Part shown: piece by piece, positions 21,031 to 30,256 of the stretch
Numbering within the stretch: position 1 is the first letter of the stretch
Layout: each line of letters begins with the position of its first letter
Assembly: GCA_902590915.1 (NCBI GenBank)
Contig: CACIYQ010000003.1
Coordinates: 1 to 64,000, forward strand
Length of the DNA: 64,000 nucleotides
Origin: an uncultured Pelagibacteraceae bacterium
GTDB taxonomy: Bacteria > Pseudomonadota > Alphaproteobacteria > Pelagibacterales > Pelagibacteraceae
Direction of reading: 5' to 3'
Program-made: the position numbers and the translations under genes
The notes under the pieces: model-generated
What the model saw: only the letters and a program-made list of their open reading frames with translations
What the model was told of the DNA's origin: nothing
The model's database searches: none

Positions 21031-21645
21031 TTAAAAGTATTTCTTAAATTCTTCGTTAATATTTAGTATTTCTAAATCAACTAATCCACCTATAATTAAT
21101 TGAAGACCAACAATTAAAATGAATACTAAACCTACGTAAGCAATCCAGATATGTTGTTGTATATATTTTGCCATATAAGTTGCTAAAGCACCTGTTAAAA
21201 CAACAGATAAAACTAAACCAAAAATCATAAAACCAAAATACCCTTTTGCTGCACCAACGACACCAATGACGTTATCAAAACTAATTGTGATATCAGCAAA
21301 TAAAACCTTATAAACACTCTTAATAAAAGATGGTTCTTTTGATTTCTTGGTAGGAGATTTTTTAACTTTTTTAATTTCAACTAAATCTTTTCTTAAATCA
21401 TTAACGATCCATATTAATAAAAGTCCTCCTAAAATTTTAATAAAATAAAATTTAAATAAGTAGGTAGCAAAGACAGCAAAAATAACTTTAAAAACTAAAG
21501 CACCTGCAACACCCCACAAAATAATTTTTTTTCGATTTTTAGGTACAAAATTTGCTGCTATAAGTCCAATAATTATAGCATTATCTGCAGCTAAAATTAT
21601 ATCTATAAAAATAATTTGCGTTAAAATTATTAACTGTTCAATCAA
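21031..21645 (-). CDS. TerC/YjbE-family integral membrane protein
   Basis: IIFIDIILAADNAIIIGLIAA and ADITISFDNVIGV acidic TM motifs. Confidence 0.85.
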   Translation of the reverse strand: MIEQLIILTQIIFIDIILAADNAIIIGLIAANFVPKNRKKIILWGVAGALVFKVIFAVFATYLFKFYFIKILGGLLLIWIVNDLRKDLVEIKKVKKSPTKKSKEPSFIKSVYKVLFADITISFDNVIGVVGAAKGYFGFMIFGLVLSVVLTGALATYMAKYIQQHIWIAYVGLVFILIVGLQLIIGGLVDLEILNINEEFKKYF

Positions 21646-21647
21646 AA

Positions 21648-22136
21648 TTAATAATATTTAGATTTTTTTGTACCATCTATGACAGCTTTTAACTCATTAT
21701 ATTCGTCACAGCTACAAGTTTCTAAAATTTTTAATCTTTCTTTTGCTAAATCTAATCTATTAGTGGCAACATATAACTCACCCAAATATTCATTTATGCC
21801 AACATGTTTTGGATTTATTTCTAGTCCTAAAAGGTAATATTTTTCACCATTTTCAAAATCACCAAGTTTTCTGGTGGTAAAACCTAAGTAGTTAAGAGTA
21901 TCTGGTTGGTTAGGTTTTTTGTTGTTGGATTTAATTAATAGCTTTTGTGCTTTTTCATATTTTTTATTGGCCTTTTCAGTTTTACCTTTTTTTTCTAATT
22001 TTTTTGCAGACTTAATTAGTACTACTGCCTGATCATAATTCGATTTGACTTTAGAGCTGTTATCATCTGATCCAGCTGAAAAAGATTTTGTTGTAAAAAG
22101 TAAGAATAATAAAATAATAATATAATTTTTAATCAT
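21648..22136 (-). CDS. Exported TPR-repeat protein
   Basis: Signal peptide; PDTLNYLGFTTRKLGDFENGEKYYLLGLEINPKHVGINEYLGELY. Confidence 0.65.
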   Translation of the reverse strand: MIKNYIIILLFLLFTTKSFSAGSDDNSSKVKSNYDQAVVLIKSAKKLEKKGKTEKANKKYEKAQKLLIKSNNKKPNQPDTLNYLGFTTRKLGDFENGEKYYLLGLEINPKHVGINEYLGELYVATNRLDLAKERLKILETCSCDEYNELKAVIDGTKKSKYY

Positions 22137-22909
22137 TAGCTAAATTTTTTCATTTTTGTTAAAGGTTTTAATTCAAATTTATTTTCTACCAATAATTCTT
22201 TAATTGCAATTGCAGTTGAAAGAGAACTATCATTATCCCCATGTACACAGATAGAGTCTATTTCGCAAGGAATTTGTTTACCACTGTGACAATTGATTGA
22301 CTGATTTTGAACCATACTCAAAACATGTTTTTTAGCTTGAGATGGATTAGTAATTAAAGCATGAGGTAATTTTCTTGAAACAAGGTTACCTTCATCATCA
22401 TATGTTCTATCAGCAAATATTTCACAAGCTATCTTCATATCTATTTCTTTTGCAGCAATTTCCATTTTTGAACCTGTTAATACTAAGTAAATTAATTCTT
22501 TATCAATATCATAAATCGTTTTTGCTAGTATCTTTGATAAATCCAAGTCCTCACAAGCCATATTGTTTAATGCACCATGAGGCTTAATATGAGTTACTTT
22601 TTCTCCGTGATTTTCAGCAATTTTTTGTAAAATTTCATACTGTTCAATTATCAATTTTTTAATTTCGCTTTTAGATAAATTCATTCTTTTTCTTCCAAAA
22701 TTTTCTAAATCTTTAAAAGAAGGGTGAGCTCCAATACTTACTCCATTTTTTTTTGATATTTGAACAACCTCACTCATAGTTTGATCGTCACCAGCATGAT
22801 AACCACATGCAACACTGGCAGAATTAACAATTGCTAGTAAATCAGGGTCGTTTCTATTTGAATGATGGACTGATTTTTCACCTAAATCACAATTTATATT
22901 TATTTCCAT
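22136..22909 (-). CDS. pxpA: 5-oxoprolinase subunit A (LamB/YcsF family)
   Basis: ININCDLGE; NSASVACGYHAGDDQTM; IGAHPSFKD; HIKPHGALNN; CVHGDN. Confidence 0.95.
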   Translation of the reverse strand: MEININCDLGEKSVHHSNRNDPDLLAIVNSASVACGYHAGDDQTMSEVVQISKKNGVSIGAHPSFKDLENFGRKRMNLSKSEIKKLIIEQYEILQKIAENHGEKVTHIKPHGALNNMACEDLDLSKILAKTIYDIDKELIYLVLTGSKMEIAAKEIDMKIACEIFADRTYDDEGNLVSRKLPHALITNPSQAKKHVLSMVQNQSINCHSGKQIPCEIDSICVHGDNDSSLSTAIAIKELLVENKFELKPLTKMKKFS

Positions 22910-22990
22910 ATTTTAAAAATTATAGCACAAAGTTATAAAAAATATAAATAACTATATTTAATTTAACAAAACTTTTTTATTATAAAATAT

Positions 22991-24241
22991 ATGAATGAAA
23001 TAAATATTTCTGAGGCAGTCAAAATCCTTAGATCTAAAAATAAAAATATTGCTTTTATAGATGTTAGAAAAAGAGAAAAATATGTTCAAGGCTTTGCATT
23101 TGGTTCGATTAATTGTGAGGTTGCAAAACTCAATGAAAATATAATTGATTTGGTCCCTAACAATAAAACTATAATTTTATTAATTGGAATTGGAAATGAC
23201 ACTAATAAAAAAAAAATTTTTAAAATACTTAATAAATTTAACTTTAAAAGTTATTTTACAATTGAAGGAGACTATAGGACATGGATTAAAAATAAATTAC
23301 CATTTTGGAAAGGAGAATATACCTTTTCTAAGGCTTTTGGCGAATGGGTAGAGAAGTCGTCAAAAATAAAAAACATTTTTCCAAATGATTTAAAAAAAAT
23401 TCACAAAACAAATAATTTTTTTCAAATTGATACACGGCCTAAGATTGAATTTGAAAAATTTAGTCTCCCTTTTTCACATCATTGCTCAGGTGGAGAATTA
23501 CCAATTTTTCTAAATAATAATTTGAATATTAACAAAACTTATATAGTTCATTGTGCAGGTCGGACTCGAAGTATAATAGCCTATCAAACTTTAAAAGATT
23601 TTAATTTCAAAAATAAAAAATATGTTTTAAATGGTGGTACTCAAAACTGGGTTTTATCAGGAAATAAAAGAGTTTATAATAATAAATCTCAGCTTAAAAA
23701 AGTAAAAATTAATTTAGATAAAGACTTAAAATTATCTAAAGAAATCTCTAAAAAATTTAAAATACCTAAAACTACTAAAATTGTTCATGATTCAAATAAT
23801 TACTTTTTTCAAATAAATTCTGAAATAAAGAATTTTAAAAATATTAAGGGATGGAGGAACTTGCACGCAACAACTTTGATACAAAACACAGACAAATTTA
23901 TTGCATCTACCTTGTCAAAAATCTTTGTATATTCTTTTGTTCCTTCCTCATCATTATTTTCAGTAATTTGGTTAAGACGTATGGGTTTTAATGCAATTTG
24001 GCAGGTTAAAAAACCAAGATCTATGAATAAAAAGTATCAAACAAACAAAATTGACCCCACATATTTCTTCCCCAAAAGGCATCTTGGAAATAAACATCAT
24101 TCAAGAGGATATTTAAATTGGGAGCACTCACTGATACCTATAATTAATAAATGGGGATGTCGATACCCTTGGATTTCAGCGAATAGTTTTAATCTAAAAA
24201 ATCCTGAGCATATTATTTATAAAGTTTATAGAAACTTTTAA
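22991..24241 (+). CDS. Multi-domain rhodanese-like protein
   Basis: IAFIDVRKREKYVQGFAFGSIN; FQIDTRPKIEFEKFSLPFSHHCSGGEL; YIVHCAGRTRSIIAYQTL active-site loop; LNGGTQNW. Confidence 0.75.
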   Translation: MNEINISEAVKILRSKNKNIAFIDVRKREKYVQGFAFGSINCEVAKLNENIIDLVPNNKTIILLIGIGNDTNKKKIFKILNKFNFKSYFTIEGDYRTWIKNKLPFWKGEYTFSKAFGEWVEKSSKIKNIFPNDLKKIHKTNNFFQIDTRPKIEFEKFSLPFSHHCSGGELPIFLNNNLNINKTYIVHCAGRTRSIIAYQTLKDFNFKNKKYVLNGGTQNWVLSGNKRVYNNKSQLKKVKINLDKDLKLSKEISKKFKIPKTTKIVHDSNNYFFQINSEIKNFKNIKGWRNLHATTLIQNTDKFIASTLSKIFVYSFVPSSSLFSVIWLRRMGFNAIWQVKKPRSMNKKYQTNKIDPTYFFPKRHLGNKHHSRGYLNWEHSLIPIINKWGCRYPWISANSFNLKNPEHIIYKVYRNF

Positions 24242-25011
24242 AAAGTTAAGGCTTTATAAATCATTGCACTACCACCTATAACTACGCAGACCTCAATAAT
24301 AATTGTGTGCATTTTAACACCTAACTTATCTGCTATTTTCTTTGCTGTATAAGATCCAAATATAGCAACAATACCAATCAATGAACCTACGTATAGCGCA
24401 TCAAGGTTCAGTAATCCCAAATTCCAATACGATATGAGGCGTATTATTACATTTATAAGTGTTATAAATGAGTCGGTTCCTATAATTTGAGGTCCTACTA
24501 ATCCATTTGCAGCTAGGGCTGTTAGTAAAACAGAACCTGGCCCTAGTATTACACCACTTATTGTTCCATAAAATACAGCCATTACTCCTAATCCAACCCA
24601 ACCAATAGTAAGATTAATTTTCTTAAATACTCTTCTTAGAATTACAATGAAAGCTAACCCAAACCCCAAACAGAAATATAAAGTTTTTTCAGACACCGAT
24701 GCATAGAAATTTGTACCTACAATCAAGAATGGGGTAGAAATTATCGCAAAGTAAATACCTTTTTTCCAAAATATATTTTTTCGGTAATAATACATTCTCG
24801 ATACATTAGAAAACAAAACAAACACTGACATTAAAGGTACTAATAATTTTACAGGTATAAAAGGTGACACTAATAAACCAAGGGTCATACCTCCTCCATA
24901 TCCAGATATTCCTGAGACAACAGATGCAAAAAAAGCAGTTAATATTAATATTGTAAGCTCAATTATTCCAAGACTTGCAAATAACGCACCTATGTCGAAA
25001 TCAGTTTCCAT
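24238..25011 (-). CDS. TSUP-family (TauE/SafE) transporter
   Basis: FFASVVSGISGYGGGMTLGLLVSPFIP; GTDSFITLINVIIRL; multiple TM segments. Confidence 0.85.
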   Translation of the reverse strand: METDFDIGALFASLGIIELTILILTAFFASVVSGISGYGGGMTLGLLVSPFIPVKLLVPLMSVFVLFSNVSRMYYYRKNIFWKKGIYFAIISTPFLIVGTNFYASVSEKTLYFCLGFGLAFIVILRRVFKKINLTIGWVGLGVMAVFYGTISGVILGPGSVLLTALAANGLVGPQIIGTDSFITLINVIIRLISYWNLGLLNLDALYVGSLIGIVAIFGSYTAKKIADKLGVKMHTIIIEVCVVIGGSAMIYKALTF

Positions 25012-25017
25012 TAGAGA

Positions 25018-26367
25018 TTAAAAATTTATTTTAGAAAAATCTGGTTTAGTAAATAGGGTTTCAATGAAATTATTTAAATTTTTTTTATTTTCTTCTGAAA
25101 TTTTAGAATAATTTAAATTAGCATTGTACTTTTTATCAATATCATCTTTAGTTAATGGCTCCTTAATGCCTCCTCTAAAGCAAGGTTGATGCTCAGTAAA
25201 TTCATTTTCTGAAGTTTTACAAATTAATGTTCCAGTATAATTTTTTGGATATTCATTATTTGGATCTATTTCATAATTGACTTTACTAGCTAAATTTAAA
25301 ATTTCTTTATCATTAATACTTTTTTCATTGAATTCGTTTAAACCTGCATCTCCCCTAACAAATCCTACTGCAACACAATAGGGTACAGAAAATTTAGCTG
25401 AATATGGTGTTGATGGTTTCTTTTTCTCTTTCAAGGGTTCCCATAATCTGTGGACAGTACCTTCCCCAACTTTTGCAGTAATAGATGAAATATTATTTAA
25501 ATTTTTGATTTTTTTTCTAATCTTAATTGCACAATCAACAAAAGGTTGTGCCATTGTTCCGCAGGCAAAGGGTTTAAAAGCTAGATTTTGATTTTCCCAC
25601 CTTTTACCTAATCCATCAGTTAAATGAGAATAATCTCTTTCAATTTCTTTTAAAGCAAATGCTTCAAAGAAACCATGCTCACCCTCAAATACAGTCCTTG
25701 GCCCATAAAAACCAGATTTTGCAATCAGTGCCGCATTCATTCCAGAATTTGCTGACCAACCTGGATGAACTCTTTTTGTCCATGACCCTTCTGCAAGATA
25801 TTCAATAATGCCTGAGGTAAAGCTACCTGCTATACCTAAAGCTGAAACCATTTGCTTTTCTGTTAAATCCAATACTGATGATAAACCTGCAGCAACACCA
25901 AACGTTCCACAAACAGCAGTTGGATGAAAAGATTGTTTATGCATCGCTGTTGGCGCAACTAAAGCTAACCTACAAATTAACTCTGATCCAACAGCTAGTC
26001 CCTTTAAAATTTGATCACCATCAAGATTAAATTTCTGAGCTGCTGAAAGCATCGCTGGAATCATTGTGGCCCCTACATGCATTGGATTTCCCTCAAAAGT
26101 ATCATCAAAATCCTCACCATGTGCTGCAGTACCAGCTATTATGGCCGATGAAAATAAGTCAAATCTCTCACTGTGACCTAAAGAAATTAAGTTTCCTGAT
26201 CCTTTATAGGTTTCAACTAAACTTTTTACATAATCCTCATTCCTTGCTGATAAAATAATTCCACAGATATCCTTTAATAAGAATTTTAATGTAAATTGGG
26301 TTTTTTCTGGAATATCTTTTACGTCTAAGCTTTTGCTCCAACTCGAGAATTCTTCTGCAATTGTCAT
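25018..26367 (-). CDS. MmgE/PrpD family protein (paralogue 1)
   Basis: AAHGEDFDDTFEGNPMHVGATMIPAMLSAAQ; HKQSFHPTAVCGTFGVAAG; FKPFACGTMAQPFVD. Confidence 0.9.
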   Translation of the reverse strand: MTIAEEFSSWSKSLDVKDIPEKTQFTLKFLLKDICGIILSARNEDYVKSLVETYKGSGNLISLGHSERFDLFSSAIIAGTAAHGEDFDDTFEGNPMHVGATMIPAMLSAAQKFNLDGDQILKGLAVGSELICRLALVAPTAMHKQSFHPTAVCGTFGVAAGLSSVLDLTEKQMVSALGIAGSFTSGIIEYLAEGSWTKRVHPGWSANSGMNAALIAKSGFYGPRTVFEGEHGFFEAFALKEIERDYSHLTDGLGKRWENQNLAFKPFACGTMAQPFVDCAIKIRKKIKNLNNISSITAKVGEGTVHRLWEPLKEKKKPSTPYSAKFSVPYCVAVGFVRGDAGLNEFNEKSINDKEILNLASKVNYEIDPNNEYPKNYTGTLICKTSENEFTEHQPCFRGGIKEPLTKDDIDKKYNANLNYSKISEENKKNLNNFIETLFTKPDFSKINF

Positions 26368-27128
26368 GGGGTATAAGTACCACCATTTACGTGAAGTGTC
26401 TGTCCATTAATATAACTAGCTTCTTTTTTACAAAGATTAACAATTACCTCAGCAACTTCGTCAGGAGTACCAAATCTTTTCAATACTAGATTAGGGGTTT
26501 GTGGATGGCGCAACCAGTGACCTTTAAGCTTTTTTTCTTTTGAGTCAAAATCCTCAATGAAACCAGGAACTACACAATTACTAGTAATTCCTTTTTCTAA
26601 AAACTCCATACTGATAGCTTTTGTTAACCCAACAAGAGCAGCTTTAGAAGTTACAACATGAGCTCTTTCTTTGGCTCCAATATGTGCAGATAAACCTCCT
26701 ACATTTATAATTCTTCCCCATTTTTGTTTTGTCATATGTCCAATGAGAGCTTGAGCACAAAGAAAGGAAGCATCAACATTTACTGACATCACTTTTTTCC
26801 AGTCTTTATATTTTATCTTTTCAAAATTATCATAAATTCTTAAGCCAGCATTATTGATTAAAATAGATGGAACACCCAATTTCTCTGCTGCAATTTTAAT
26901 TTTTTTAATTGTTTTAATATTGTCAAGATCACCGCTAATAAAATTACTATTTACTTTATATTCTTTGACTAATTTTACAGTTGTCTTTGCATCATTAATG
27001 CTCTTACCACCTGTGTGAATTAAAATATTAAATCCTTGCTCTGCAAGTTTTAATGCGGTCGATCTACCTATTTTTTTGGCACCACCAGTTATAACAACAA
27101 CTTTATTTTTGGTGAATTTTTTATTCAA
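26364..27128 (-). CDS. SDR-family oxidoreductase
   Basis: VVITGGAKKIGRSTALKLAEQG; LINNAG; Ser and downstream T-S-K-A active-site region; GQTLHVNGGTYTP. Confidence 0.88.
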   Translation of the reverse strand: MNKKFTKNKVVVITGGAKKIGRSTALKLAEQGFNILIHTGGKSINDAKTTVKLVKEYKVNSNFISGDLDNIKTIKKIKIAAEKLGVPSILINNAGLRIYDNFEKIKYKDWKKVMSVNVDASFLCAQALIGHMTKQKWGRIINVGGLSAHIGAKERAHVVTSKAALVGLTKAISMEFLEKGITSNCVVPGFIEDFDSKEKKLKGHWLRHPQTPNLVLKRFGTPDEVAEVIVNLCKKEASYINGQTLHVNGGTYTP

Positions 27129-28611
27129 CTGGTTTAGGTTTTAATTTAGAGCGTATTTGACCCCAAAATGGTGTTGATAAACTAATTACAGTCAATACCA
27201 TAAATAAAATAAATACTCCACTGTCAAAGAAGTTCATGAAATTACTCTCATAAATAACCATTGATTGAGTGAAAGTTTCTTCAACCATTTTTCCTAAAAT
27301 TAAACCCATAACAAAAGGAGCAGGTGAAAATCCATTTCTTAAAGCAAAATAACCAATTATTCCAGATATCAACATAACCCATACATCGAAAATAGCTGAA
27401 CTATAAGCGTATGAACCAATTAAAGAAAATATAAATACTGAAGGCCATAGAAATCTTTTAGGAATAAAAGTTACATAAGAGAAAAATCTAGCACCTGCTA
27501 ATCCGATACCCAAAAATGCAAAGTTAGCAAATAGCATAGCTCCAAAAATTGCATAAACCAGATGTGGAGTTTCTGTTATTAGATAAGGACCTGGCCTAAA
27601 ACCATGCATAACTAATGCTGCTAAAATTAAAGCTGTAGTTCCACTTCCAGGTATTCCTAGTGCAAGTGTTGGAACCATAGCTCCTCCTGCAGCCGCATTA
27701 TTTGCAGCCTCTGGTCCAACTATTCCCTCGGCACATCCTGTACCAAATTTTTCAGGTGTTTTTGAAAATCTTTTAGCTTCATTGTATCCCATCATAGCCG
27801 CAACTGTTGAACCCTCTGCTGGTAATATTCCAATAAATGTTCCAAGACCTGAAGATCTTAGTATGGTACCTTTTAAACTTTTTAATTCAGCAAATGTGGG
27901 TAGTCTTAAAGCTCTTGCAGACATTCTTTCAACTGCAGCATTTAAAGTTTTAGATTGTGTTAATAATTCTGACATTGCAAAAAGTCCAATTAGGACTGGT
28001 ACAAATTTAATACCTTCGGTTAATTCCTGAACTCCAAAATCATATCTTTCAACCCCTGTAGCTAGGTGAACTCCAATTGTTGATACGAATACCCCTAAAG
28101 CTCCTGCTACAAGATTTCTTATGGATGATTTTCCACTCATAGCAGCTAACATAGATAACGCAAAAACTGATAAACCAAAATATTCTACTGGTCCAAATTT
28201 TAAAGCTATGTCAGCAAGTAAAGGTGTAGCAAATAAAAATATTACAATTGCAAATATTCCACCTAATACGCTGGAAACTGCTGCTAGACCTAAAGCTCTT
28301 CCAGGCTCACCATTTTTTGCCATTTGATAACCATCTAAAGCAGTAGCAACCGCAGGAGGCGCTCCTGGTGCATTGATAAGTATTGCAGTAATTGATCCAC
28401 CGAAGGTTCCTGCACAATATAATGCAGCCATCATTGATATAGATGCAACAGGATCAAGACTTATCGTAAATGGCATTAACAAAGCAATAGCCATAGGTGA
28501 ACTTAATCCAGGTAAAGCGCCAACTAATACACCAACCAAAACTCCACCAAAAATCAATAAGAGGTTTTGAACCTCCATCAATAATACAAATCCTCTTATT
28601 ACGTCTTCCAT
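27121..28611 (-). CDS. tctA: Tripartite tricarboxylate transporter large permease TctA
   Basis: GVLVGALPGLSSPMAIALLMPFT; YCAGTFGGSITAILINAPGAPPAVATALDGYQMAKNGEPGRALG; GIPGSGTTALILAALVMHG. Confidence 0.97.
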   Translation of the reverse strand: MEDVIRGFVLLMEVQNLLLIFGGVLVGVLVGALPGLSSPMAIALLMPFTISLDPVASISMMAALYCAGTFGGSITAILINAPGAPPAVATALDGYQMAKNGEPGRALGLAAVSSVLGGIFAIVIFLFATPLLADIALKFGPVEYFGLSVFALSMLAAMSGKSSIRNLVAGALGVFVSTIGVHLATGVERYDFGVQELTEGIKFVPVLIGLFAMSELLTQSKTLNAAVERMSARALRLPTFAELKSLKGTILRSSGLGTFIGILPAEGSTVAAMMGYNEAKRFSKTPEKFGTGCAEGIVGPEAANNAAAGGAMVPTLALGIPGSGTTALILAALVMHGFRPGPYLITETPHLVYAIFGAMLFANFAFLGIGLAGARFFSYVTFIPKRFLWPSVFIFSLIGSYAYSSAIFDVWVMLISGIIGYFALRNGFSPAPFVMGLILGKMVEETFTQSMVIYESNFMNFFDSGVFILFMVLTVISLSTPFWGQIRSKLKPKPVE

Positions 28612-28616
28612 AATTT

Positions 28617-29147
28617 TTATTTAAGTAATTCGAGTATTCCAGGGTTAAAATATAATCCTAGCAATTTATTGAATAATAAATAAACAAAACCAGGAAACAC
28701 AACTGAATATATAGCTACTGCTATATAATTTCTTTCTCCCCAAAGAAGAGGTAAGGCTAAACAAGTAATAAACATTGTTACAACTGCACCTAAAAATTCA
28801 GCAAAAGAAACTATTACAAGTAACAGAACTATTGTGAACCAAGTTATTGGTAATGTTCTATCACCTCTATCTTTATCTATTTTTGCTATTTTTGCTGGAG
28901 TAATTTTGAACTCAAAAGGTATAATCGCAACTAGAATAAATAATATTGTAATAAGCATTTTTGGAAATACATCTGCATTTAAAGTATCTCCTAAAATAGC
29001 AGGGGCTTCTGGAAATTTTCCAGCTTCATAGTACATAAATGCCCCGAAAGCGACTAATATGATTGCAAGTACTAAGTCTTTTTTATGAATAAACCCTGCG
29101 CCCAATGTTTTGGGCGCAAAGTCAAAAGTTTTTTTTTCGTCTGACAT
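28617..29147 (-). CDS. tctB: Tripartite tricarboxylate transporter small subunit TctB
   Basis: Four-TM small protein between TctA and TctC; LVLAIILVAFGAFMYYEAGKFPE. Confidence 0.88.
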   Translation of the reverse strand: MSDEKKTFDFAPKTLGAGFIHKKDLVLAIILVAFGAFMYYEAGKFPEAPAILGDTLNADVFPKMLITILFILVAIIPFEFKITPAKIAKIDKDRGDRTLPITWFTIVLLLVIVSFAEFLGAVVTMFITCLALPLLWGERNYIAVAIYSVVFPGFVYLLFNKLLGLYFNPGILELLK

Positions 29148-30136
29148 TAATTAGTTAAACCTAATCCTTTTAATGCCTCAGCAGCTTTTGCATAATTTTC
29201 TTTAAGTTGCTTGTCCCAAACCTCTGTACCAGCTGGGCTAGTTGCAGGGTCTAGAGATGCGCCTTTAAGATAATTTGCGAAAGTGTCATGCTTCATAGCT
29301 TTAACCATACCTTTAGAAAGCGCATCAATTCTGTCTTGAGGCGTTCCTTTTAGCACAGCATATCCTCTTGTAGTCACAACTTTAACTTCGTGACCCATTT
29401 CGTATGAGGTTGGCACTTTTGGATAGTCTGCCATTTTTTTGTCATGTAACAAAAGAATTGCTTTAATTTTTTTGTCTTCAATCAAAGCTGCAGCTTCAGA
29501 TGGGTTTAATAAAGATGCTTCAACTTTACCAGATGCTAAAGCTTGCAAACTTTGAGCTCCAGATCCAAATGAGACAGCTTTAAATGGAACATCAGCAACT
29601 GTCGAATAGTTATACATTCCAATGTGCTCAGTACCACCAATAGATGCTATTGCAGTTATGATCGGTTTTTCTTTTGATCTTTTAATGAACTTTTTAATAG
29701 TACTTAACTCTTTATTTTGAGCATTAACTACGATAAAAGTTGGCTCTTCCATAGCTCTAGCAACACCAACAAGATCATCGATCTTCATGTTAGATTTGCC
29801 TCTAGCCATAGTGTATAAGTGTGACTCTGTTAAAGCCATAATTGTACAACCATCTTTTGGTCTTGTTAAAGTGTAGTTTTGAGCTTTAGCTCCTGATCCA
29901 CCTCTTTTACCTACGATTTGCATATCAGCTTTTAGAGTTCTTCTAGATCTGATAGACATCATTCTGGCAGTTGTATCTGTTCCTCCACCATAAGAAGCAT
30001 GAATCACAACTTGTATTGGATCACACTCTTTAGTAGCAAAAGTTTCAGCAACTACTGATGTACTAGCTATCGATGTGTAAGTAAGAGCGAATAAAGAAAA
30101 AAAAGCAAAAAACTTTTTCAAATTTAGTTTGAACAT
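29147..30136 (-). CDS. tctC: Tripartite tricarboxylate transporter substrate-binding protein TctC (Bug family)
   Basis: Signal peptide; IVIHASYGGGTDTTARMMS; IGGTEH; SFGSGAQSLQALASGKVEAS; start trimmed to MFKLNLKKF behind a GAGAGGG ribosome-binding site. Confidence 0.9.
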   Translation of the reverse strand: MFKLNLKKFFAFFSLFALTYTSIASTSVVAETFATKECDPIQVVIHASYGGGTDTTARMMSIRSRRTLKADMQIVGKRGGSGAKAQNYTLTRPKDGCTIMALTESHLYTMARGKSNMKIDDLVGVARAMEEPTFIVVNAQNKELSTIKKFIKRSKEKPIITAIASIGGTEHIGMYNYSTVADVPFKAVSFGSGAQSLQALASGKVEASLLNPSEAAALIEDKKIKAILLLHDKKMADYPKVPTSYEMGHEVKVVTTRGYAVLKGTPQDRIDALSKGMVKAMKHDTFANYLKGASLDPATSPAGTEVWDKQLKENYAKAAEALKGLGLTN

Positions 30137-30216
30137 AATTTCCCTCTCAGTTAGTTTTATTAAAATTGACAAACGTTAACACATTAATAGAGTTAAGTTC
30201 AATATGTAAAATGTCA

Positions 30217-30231
30217 TTTCATATTATGAAA
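30217..30231. promoter_or_regulatory. Candidate IclR-family operator, site A (perfect 7-1-7 inverted repeat)
   Basis: TTTCATA-T-TATGAAA in the divergent tctC / MmgE-PrpD intergenic region. Confidence 0.55.
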
Positions 30232-30256
30232 CATAATTCATTTATTTAGTTAACTT

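Noticed and set aside
27782-28570. Series of plus-strand ORFs opposite tctA
   Set aside because: Shadow ORFs of a large permease gene; no motifs
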